Assembly (NCBI GenBank): GCA_946807835.1
Contig: OX327705.1
Span: forward strand, 16,150,501-16,214,500
Origin: Ailanthus altissimus
Lineage: Eukaryota > Streptophyta > Magnoliopsida > Sapindales > Simaroubaceae
Direction of reading: 5' to 3'
DNA: 64,000 bases
Below the pieces are notes generated by a model that saw only the letters and a program-made list of their open reading frames with translations, had not been told where the DNA came from and made no database searches. Positions 57,241 through 64,000 of this stretch are shown here, in pieces. Made by a program: the position numbers and the translations under genes. The stretch's first letter is position 1. Every line of letters begins with the position of its first letter.

Positions 57241-57739
57241 TAAAGGTGAGTATGGGATGTGTATCAACAGCTACACATTTAGGAGGAAGTCAAGTTTTAG
57301 GTATTTTTCCTACAGCTTTAGCTGTGAAAACCTAACTAGGAAAACAATAAGGGAAAAATTACGAGTCTCATCCATGCATGAACATATAGCTAGAATGCTT
57401 TACAATACAGACGTTTTTATTGCTTTACTTGGTGGTTTTGGTACCTTGTAAGAAAATTTTCAAATTGCCTCTTGGACCCAGCTAAATATCCATCAGAAAC
57501 CCATAAGTTTGTTGAATGTTAATAACTATTTTAATTGCTTACTCTATTTTCTTGATCAAGCTGTGGAACAGAATTTTATTTCATATTCGGCGCGATAGAT
57601 CCTGGTTTCTGCTACCGAGGCAGATGAATTAATTGACAAATTACAAGCAGTTACCTACGAACTTGACCTAACAATAACTCAGATCGATTGGACAATGGGC
57701 CTTAACAAGCGAAAATTGGATCTAATACTTCGTTTGTAA
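57241..57739 (+). pseudogene. Captured LOG-like cytokinin riboside 5'-monophosphate phosphoribohydrolase (Athila-F copy)
   Basis: Covers the C-terminal three quarters of LOG. 'GCVSTATHLGGSQVLGIFP' corresponds to the segment after GLMG. After one frameshift (near 57330) it continues 'LRVSSMHEHIARMLYNTD', 'FIALLGGFGTL', then '[19 protein letters not shown]', '[12 protein letters not shown]' and a basic end 'NKRKLDLILRL'. LOG hydrolyses the N-glycosidic bond of cytokinin ribotides. In the PGGxGTxxE motif P is Leu, and the codon after GTL is a stop (57449-57451). Another stop is TAG near 57596. The first quarter, with the 'VFCGSS' and GGGS region, is deleted; Athila-R retains it. Both copies share the same C-terminal end. 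No intron is seen. Confidence 0.87.
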
Positions 57740-58905
57740 ATTTTTCTTTGTTTTATTTATTTATCAACATCATTATTTTAGATTATATTTGTTTAAGTAT
57801 CTCTCAGGTTTGTTTCTTTCGAATAACTAGCGTTTCAGGTAATGTCTCATATACTTTATCTCTTTCTATTTAAACATTGAGGATAATGTTTCATTTGGTT
57901 TGGGAGAGGATAGTAGACATAAGTTGCATTTTACATTTTTTTTAAAATAATAATTGTGGTTTGATATTTGATTAAAATGGCAGAGTAAAGAGTTCATTCT
58001 TAAACTCTTGAGATACATTCTAGGTCAAATTAGAATGTCGGAGTAAGGAGTTTTATTTCTAACTTTTGAAATATATTTTAACTAACTTTTTGTTGTTTTA
58101 TTTTATGTTTCATGTATTGTTGTTTATTGCTTGTAGTCTTAGTAATTTTTGTATAAAGGAATTTGTTTTTCTACCTTGGTATAATTTCAAAATTGTTTAG
58201 GTTGAGCCACTGTTTCTATTTAGGTTTTAAAAAATGACTTCCAAAATATTTTTGAGCACAATGCTAAGCCTTGTGGTAAGACAGATGATTCAATTTATAT
58301 AGCTAAGAGAATTCTCATGTTTAAGTATATATTTTTCTAATCTCACATATCTTTTGTGGGTAAGTGGAAAGGTTGAGAAAACAGCTTATGAACCATCATT
58401 GATCCTTTGAATTGGTTAATTTTTGTTTAGATTGATATTATTTGAGGGATAAGTTAGTTGCATTTATGTATAATATATTTTGGTGAGAAATTTTTTTTTA
58501 TTTTGTAATGCTTCCTTGTATTCTTTAAAAAAAAGATTTAAAAAAAGTAAAAAAAAGAAATATATATATATTAAAAAAGAAAAGAAGAATTAATTCAGTT
58601 TAATAAAGTCTTCATTCAATTTTAGAAGGCAAATATCTTGTAAATCAGTTTTCTCACCAAGCTATATTTGTATTATTCTCACAAGACAATTGAAGTCCTA
58701 AAGCTAGTACATGTCAAGAATGATTTATTTCTAAACGATTGATTTGTCTATCTTTATATCAATGTTAATTTGTATGTCTATCCTTAAAATTAATTTTTTC
58801 TTGAGTGCTTAACTGTTTTCCAACTCCATGAGAGAAATCATAACCTTTTAAACAGTCATACACCTATGAGGATATGGAGTTGAGGTTTTTCCTTAGAGAA
58901 ATTCT
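57740..58905 (+). other. 3' region of Athila-F, non-coding
   Basis: Corresponds to the minus-strand 3' region of Athila-R. It has poly-A-like 'aaaaaagaaaagaagaa' tracts near 58530-58590. The polypurine tract and the first 1.16 kb of the 3' LTR are absent. Two short repeats 'ttaaactcttgagatacattcta'/'ctaacttttgaaatatatttta' lie at 58000 and 58055. Confidence 0.7.
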
Positions 58906-59304
58906 CAAAGATAACTTGTATAAATAAACATGATTTGTGTTAATATTTGCAAAAGAGTTTAGTCATATCAAATGTATGTGTTATCAAATATGCTATATTT
59001 TACATATCTTCCGATTGATTGTTTAGATGTAAAACTGTCAATTGAGTTATAAACATTGAATCAAAGTGTAGAGTAGATTTATAAAGCATGATTGTGATTC
59101 TTGAAGCCTTGTTTAAATCATCATAAGACATTTTTCTTAATTCATAGACAATTCTATCTCATCCACTTAAACCAATTAATTAATTTTTTCCTTTGCTACT
59201 GCTTTAATATTTCACTTCACCAACCTATTTGGCCAAGAGCTTCCTTATAGGATCGACACCTCAATCTATACTGCAATAGCCGCATTACATTTTGAGTGTA
59301 AACA
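58906..59304 (+). repeat. 3' LTR of Athila-F, 5'-truncated
   Basis: Matches 49443-49838 ('ataacttgtataaataaaca' to 'gtgtaaaca') with about 19 differences by eye. The outer end is complete and followed by the ACATA duplication. The inner two thirds are missing. Confidence 0.9.
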
Positions 59305-59800
59305 ACATATTAAAAACATTGAGCTTAAGTGTTATGTTTTCAAATGAAAGCTTCATTACTCTATTCCTATAATCAATCAAAGCGTTAGAAGTTGCTAAAA
59401 ATGGACTACCCAAAATAACAGGTATCGAATTACATCATTTAGCAGGTTTTGTGTCTAAGATAATAAAATCTACAAGATATATGAATTTATCAACTTGAAC
59501 TAAAACATCTTCCACTGTCCCTCTTGGTAGTTTTATTGATCTATCGACAAGTAAAAGAGTTACAGAAGTTGATTTTAACTCACCGAGATTGAGCTACTGA
59601 TAAACTGAATATGGTAGTAAATTTACACCAACACCAAGATCAAGTAAGGCTTGTTCAATTTTATAACTTTCAATAATACATGAAATTGTAGGACAACCAG
59701 GGTCTTTATATTTCAAAGCATTATTGTTCTGAAGAATGGCACTTATTTGTTCAGCTAAAAATGCTTTCTTTTTCACATTCAATTTTTTTTTACTATGCAT
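59305..59800 (-). pseudogene. Protease of Athila-R, upstream part
   Basis: On the minus strand 'KKKAFLAEQISAIL', 'YKDPGCPTISCIIE' and 'ALLDLGVGVNLLPYSVYQ' (the DLGV triad has Val for the usual Ala), then after stops 'ALIDYRN'-like and 'LNVFNM' at 59310. The Athila-F insertion follows at 59304. Confidence 0.8.
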
Positions 59801-61593
59801 AAATCCTTCAAAAATTTTATATAAGATGGAACCTGTTTAATAGAATCCAATAAAGAAATATTAACTTTTACCTGTTTGAAGATTTCAAAATTTTCAGGAT
59901 TGTAATTCATCTTCTTAGTATTACGTAATATATGAGGAAATAAGGGTGGAGGTGAGGGTTTGGTGTTTTCTTCATTAGGTGTAAGTTCAATGTTTTTTCT
60001 TACCCTTAAAGATTGATTCATCATTCTCACGAGGTTCAGAAATATTTTTTTCAACAATTTTACAATTCCAAAAAGTGATAACCACTTTAACTTGATCCAT
60101 GTGTTGGCTTTTTAAACTACATGCATTTGAGTTATGTTGTCCTTTGGGGTTTGGCTGTGGTTGAGAAGGAAATTTTTCTTTCTCATGAATGTTCAGTGTG
60201 GATACAAATTTAGCAAGAGTGTCTTTCAAATCAGCAAATGTTTGAACATTTTGAGAATTAATAGACTCTTACTTTTCAATGAATGCATGCAAAGTTTCTT
60301 TAAGATTGTTCTTAGGAGGTAGGACATATAGTGCATAACCTTGATGGTTTTGAAAAGTTTGGTGTGGTTGAAAAGGTAGTTGTGAAGCCCGTGCTTGAGT
60401 GTCCTTCCTATAACTAAAATTCGGGTGATATCTCAATCCAAGATTGTAGTTTTGTGAATACGGGTTATTGTTTGACCGTTTGAATAATTTTAGAACATTT
60501 CCTTATTTATGGAGATATTCCTTAAATGCAGAAAAACTTGGGCAATCATTAGTAAAGTGATCATGGATTTCACAAATGTGACACAATTTCTTGAACAGAT
60601 TTTAATGGACCACACTTTTTCATTTCTAAGGTTTTGACTTTTCTAGCTAGGGATATTAATTTGACTTGAAGGTCATGATCTTCCCTAAGATGATAAATAC
60701 CCCGACTAGATGTATTGGTTTGATTTTTGCTAGGTGCCTCATAGGTACCAGCAGTGTCCCAATTTTAAGCATTTTCTACTAGTAAATCAAGATAGTTAAT
60801 TACCTTTTCTGGGTCTTTATCCTCAAATGTTTCATTACACATCATTTCTACCATTTTTCTAACTTGGGGTGTTAAGCCCTCATAGAAATTTGAGACTAGT
60901 CTCCATGTTTCAAAGCCATGATGGGGACAGGTATTAAGTAATTCTTTATACCTTTCCCAACATTGGTAAAGGGTCTCTTCTGGTTTTTGGGCAAAAATGG
61001 TGATTTGTCTTTTGAAAGAATTTGTTCTATGGGAAGGAAAAAAATTTTAGGAATTGTTGTTACATCTCATCCCATAAAGAAATAGATTCTGGCCTAAGAT
61101 TTTGCAGCCATGTTTTAGATTTATCTTTTAAAGAAAAAAGGAAAAGCTTAAGTCGAATTGTGTTCATGCTACAATTTTGGTCATTATACGTGATACACAC
61201 TTCTTCAAATTCTCTTAAATGTAGATAAGGGTTCTCTGCATCTAAGCTATGAAAAGTGGGTAAAAGTTGGATAATGTCTGGCTTAAAATTAAAATAAGTT
61301 GCATCCGGAGGAAAAATTAAACAAGATAGTGCACCGGTTCGTGTAGGGTTCATATAGTCTCTAAGTGTCCTAGGTAGGTTATGGTCATTATATTGAGACT
61401 GATTGTCCCATGGGTCTATGAGTCCCTCAATTTGATTTTCGGTCATAGTGTTAATTGGTGAAGAATAAGAAGATGAAGAAGAATCTAATAAATTATCAAA
61501 GGAAGTACCGAAATTACCTTTCACCAAACGATGAGAATTAGGATCTCGAAACCAACCACTCATACAAAGAAATAAAATAAAATACAATAACAA
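59779..61593 (-). pseudogene. gag of Athila-R, relic
   Basis: The minus-strand frame 61593-61060 begins the gag with 'RTLRDYMNPTRTGALSC', 'FKPDIIQLLPTFHSLDAE' and 'RLKLFLFSLKDKSKTW', the same family as Athila-F gag. A complete knuckle CHICEIHDHFTNDC (CX2CX4HX4C) lies near 60540-60585, unlike the broken one in Athila-F. The linker and the segment 'LKQVKVNISLLDSIKQV' end near 59830. Several frameshifts (about 61055, 60320) separate the parts. Serine- and Asp-rich residues follow the first Met. Confidence 0.82.
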
Positions 61594-61860
61594 TAAATAT
61601 TACAAATAAGAAGAAAAACAAAGAAAAAAATATTAAATAAAGACAAATAAAATAGGCAAAACTAATAATAAAATAAAAGTTAGATAAGTAGTTAGAAGTT
61701 AAATTAATAAATGTTAGATTAGGATAATAAAAGTTAGTAAATTAAGAGTATGAGGCTTAGCCTTCCATGAAAATAACAAGTGAAGAATAAATAAGTAAAG
61801 CAAGTTAGGAGACTTAACCTTCCATAAAAATAAAATAAACAAAAAATATTAATTTCACTT

Positions 61861-61879
61861 TCTCAGCAACGGCACCAAA
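61861..61879 (-). promoter_or_regulatory. Primer-binding site of Athila-R
   Basis: On the minus strand TTTTGGTGCCGTTGCTGAGA resembles the Athila consensus (TTGGCGCCGTTGCCGGGG). It is 5 bp from the LTR end at 61884. Confidence 0.75.
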
Positions 61880-61883
61880 AACA

Positions 61884-62870
61884 TGACATGTCCAGAATAT
61901 AAGAGTTTATTCTTAAGTGTAGGATTGTCGAAGTAATAAATAACCCGGTGAGAACAGAGTTGATCCACAGAAAAGTAGAATTAAAATTACAAACTATAAA
62001 TACTTTAAAGACAATTAATGCAGTATAAGATGTTTGTAAATATTAATTCAATTAACCATTTCAAATAAAAGCTAAGGTTATGGGGATTTACTCTTGGCAT
62101 ATTAAGTAAGAATATATTCAACTCTTTTTATAACTCAATTGGAATCCTCACACGAAGGAAGTTCCAACCGGAAGATCTAACAATTAAAGTTCATCACCAT
62201 TTATATATTAATTAGTATTTATTTCTTTCAATTATTATATACCAAATCTTATAAATGGGTTCAAGTATTTATTATGCCTATTTTTATATTTGTCTACAAT
62301 AAATCAAGACTCTTACTTTACAAAAAAAGGGTATATACGCCAAATCTTGTACATAGTTTCAAGAATTCATTATGCCAACTATAAAAATTGTCTATAATAA
62401 ATCAAGATACACCACTTTAGAAGAAAGGGTATTAATATTACAAATAAAATAAATACATTATATATAAATTTGCATAACTTAAGAAGAAAATATTAAATTC
62501 ATAAATAAGAATTAAGTATATCTTATTACCTTGCCAAAAGGTTCATCCTTTCATCTTAGCATAAAAAAAATTACTTGGACATAATAAAACTAAAGAAAAA
62601 GAAAAGAAATGGAAGAAGAGATAACATGACTTTAGAATAATAAACAAGAGAAATTATGTTACAAATAGATAATACAAAAAACAAGTGTTTTAAACTAAAA
62701 TCTAACTCTCTAATTACATCCTTTGGTCATAAACATGCTACCTATTTATAAAAAAATATGGATAAATTGAGACAAATGAAAATGGAATCACTTGAATGAT
62801 AAAAGTTAAGAATGGTGGCAAATAATTTACATTGAATATCATTAATGCATTGATAAGGGCAAATTTGTCA
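61884..62870 (-). repeat. 5' LTR of Athila-R (approximate start)
   Basis: On the minus strand it ends 'ctggacatgtca' at 61884. A TATAAATAGG box lies at 62741-62750 (minus). The start lies near 62849-62870 and is not resolved; TGCATTAATG (62849) or TGACAAATTTGCCC (62870) are candidates. It differs in sequence from the Athila-F LTR, so the two elements belong to related but distinct families. Confidence 0.6.
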
Positions 62871-64000
62871 TATATTTTCTCATGTTTTTATTATTGATAT
62901 TTTATGATTTTATGAGAATAGATAGCTATTCATGTGCATTATTGTTATTTATAGGGACTTGAACGAAATTTAAAGAAAGAACGCAAAAGGAGCGAAAACA
63001 GGGACTAAAATGCAAAGTTTTCAAATTATGAGTCCAGCGCCCTCGCGCCACAATTATTTTCGCCCCAGCGCTGAAATAGTGATCGAAATAAGAAAAATGA
63101 CCTGCTTAAGTCGCGTCTAGCGCCCCAGCGCCGAAGAGTCAGCGCGCCAGCGGTGAAGCCGTAGTCATGCAGCGCCCCAGCGCCAAGATCCCACCGCTCC
63201 AACGGTAATAGCTTTTTCACGCGTCGCCCCAGCGACAACTTGATAGCGCGCCAGCGGTAGTGCGAGTCCTAGTCCGACGAGAATTGAGATTTTCAAGCTC
63301 ATATCAATCCCTATATAAAGCCACTCGTTCCCAACCTTCAAGGATGAATCCAAGACGACCCAAGAGCACCAAGAATACAGAACATGAGTCTTGGAGAGCA
63401 ATAGGAGCTTAATTGAAGCAACTTTAGAGAGAGATACAAGACGTTCTTCGGCATCAAGAGTTCTTAGGCAGCGCAATTAAGAGCGATTCGACGTCTACAT
63501 CGGTTTGCTAATAATTGTATCATGATTTATAATTATTTTTACTGCTGTTCTCTTGTAGCCATGAGCTAAACTTGTTTTCTAGGGTTAATATTTGAACTCA
63601 ATATGTGCGCTTAAATTGCCATATCTTTTAGTATTTAATAAACTTAGTCATTTATTATTTAAATTACTTGTGTTTAATGCTTCAATATATCTGGCCAATA
63701 TATGGTGAATGAATTGGTAATATTATTGATAAACTCGGAAGAGGAATCATAATATTTAGACCTAGGTAATTTGATGCATGATTGTAGAGTAACATTCAAT
63801 GTTGCATATGCAAGTTTCAACTTAGGATAGGAATATACCTAATTGGCATGTATGATCAATAAGACCTAATCTTAATGAATCTTAATTTATTACAAGTACC
63901 ATAGGAATATAGGTATTTGGTAAATTAAGGTATACTTGCATGACCTTGGAAGAGGCTTGTGAATACATTAGTGTCTTGATCAATAATAAAGACTAAGTGA
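62851..64000 (+). repeat. Partial LTR of an Athila-like element, plus strand, runs off the window
   Basis: Non-coding sequence with a TATA box (TATATAAAG, 63312-63320), a downstream leader-like segment, and 'atgagctaaacttgttttctagggttaat' near 63560, which resembles Athila-type LTRs I recognise in general form. A GC-rich array occupies 63030-63265. Its left start near TGATAAGGGC (62851) is uncertain and the right end is outside the window. Confidence 0.5.
63030..63265 (+). repeat. GC-rich array of about eight degenerate units
   Basis: Alternating 13-mers of the types 'gcgccccagcgcc' and 'gcgcgccagcggt', spaced 20-35 bp, at about 63035, 63060, 63118, 63139, 63174, 63194, 63223 and 63244. It is far richer in G/C and CpG than its AT-rich surroundings. 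It lies 50-280 bp upstream of the TATA box, in a promoter-proximal position. Confidence 0.75.

Larger units (their letters stand above)
48281..59304 (+). mobile_element. Athila-F: plus-strand Athila element with LOG sequence, TSD ACATA
   Basis: An 11,024-bp element flanked by perfect ACATA duplications (48276-48280, 59305-59309). Order: 5' LTR, primer-binding site, T-rich leader, gag, protease, RT, RNase H, integrase, ORF X, LOG, 3' region, and a 3' LTR that keeps only its last 399 bp. It is inserted in the protease of Athila-R. LTR ends are TGATGAACAC and GTAAACA. All ORFs have stops or frameshifts. The two LTR ends agree at roughly 95% by eye over the shared part. Confidence 0.92.
43831..62870 (-). 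mobile_element. Athila-R: minus-strand Athila-like element carrying a LOG sequence, split by Athila-F
   Basis: Read on the minus strand: LTR (about 62870-61884), primer-binding site (61876), gag (61593-59830), protease (59800-59305), then Athila-F inserted at 59304-48281. The protease continues at 48280-48140, then a copia fragment (48140-46565) replaces pol, followed by ORF X (46564-46129), LOG (45878-45177) and a 3' region to 43831. The TSD of Athila-F (ACATA) and the protein reading across the gap show that the two halves were contiguous. RT, RNase H, integrase and the 3' LTR are absent. Confidence 0.8.

Noticed and set aside
63026..63476. Two minus-strand open stretches over the GC-rich array
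   Set aside because: They are repeat-derived and in a non-coding LTR.

Overview
This window is an AT-rich piece of a flowering-plant nuclear genome, probably a eudicot. It holds one intact spliced host gene in a deep nest of LTR retrotransposons. The signs are nuclear introns with GT..AG borders, Ty3/gypsy and Ty1/copia elements with plant-type primer-binding sites, an endogenous plant pararetrovirus and a Mutator-like DNA element. I see no bacterial operons, no CRISPR array and no recognisable rRNA or tRNA gene. All coordinates and identities were worked out by eye, without alignment software.

Layout. (1) 1-1480 has no gene. (2) 1481-21972 is a decayed Tekay-type chromovirus (Ty3/gypsy, + strand). 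Its 5' LTR was split by an endogenous caulimovirid (1748-9640, florendovirus/petuvirus-like, with a 148-bp terminal repeat and a 3 x 360-bp internal triplication). Its reverse transcriptase was split by a copia-type LTR (13796-17831, target-site duplication TTATC), which was itself split by an Athila solo LTR (14386-15943, TSD CATCT). (3) 21973-30363 is the low-TE host segment. It has a 359-bp copia solo LTR (TSD AACTG) and an intact six-coding-exon MYB-CC transcription factor gene of the MYR1/MYR2 type (coding 27967-29786, 416 aa). (4) 30364-31788 is a reversed solo LTR related to the Tekay element. (5) 31789-35563 is the LTR, gag and protease of a Tat-like gypsy element, cut off by (6) a second chromovirus, 35564-43830. 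That element carries a 1033-bp Mutator-like element with a perfect 9-bp TSD inside its RT. (7) 43831-62870 is a minus-strand Athila-like element (Athila-R). It was split at its protease by a plus-strand Athila element (Athila-F, 48281-59304, TSD ACATA) and damaged by a copia fragment. (8) From about 62850 to the end is part of another LTR with a GC-rich repeat array.

Main finding. Both Athila elements carry, downstream of integrase where Athila elements usually have an env-like ORF, an uncharacterised ORF (ORF X) followed by a recognisable LONELY GUY (LOG) cytokinin-activating phosphoribohydrolase sequence. A TATA box shared by both copies lies just upstream of LOG. The two LOG copies have different inactivating lesions and no visible introns. 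This suggests that a retrotransposon lineage captured a host LOG transcript and that the captured gene was present in the common ancestor of the two copies. Both copies in this window look dead as enzymes.

Apart from the MYR gene, every coding region found is broken by stops or frameshifts and is annotated as a pseudogene or relic.
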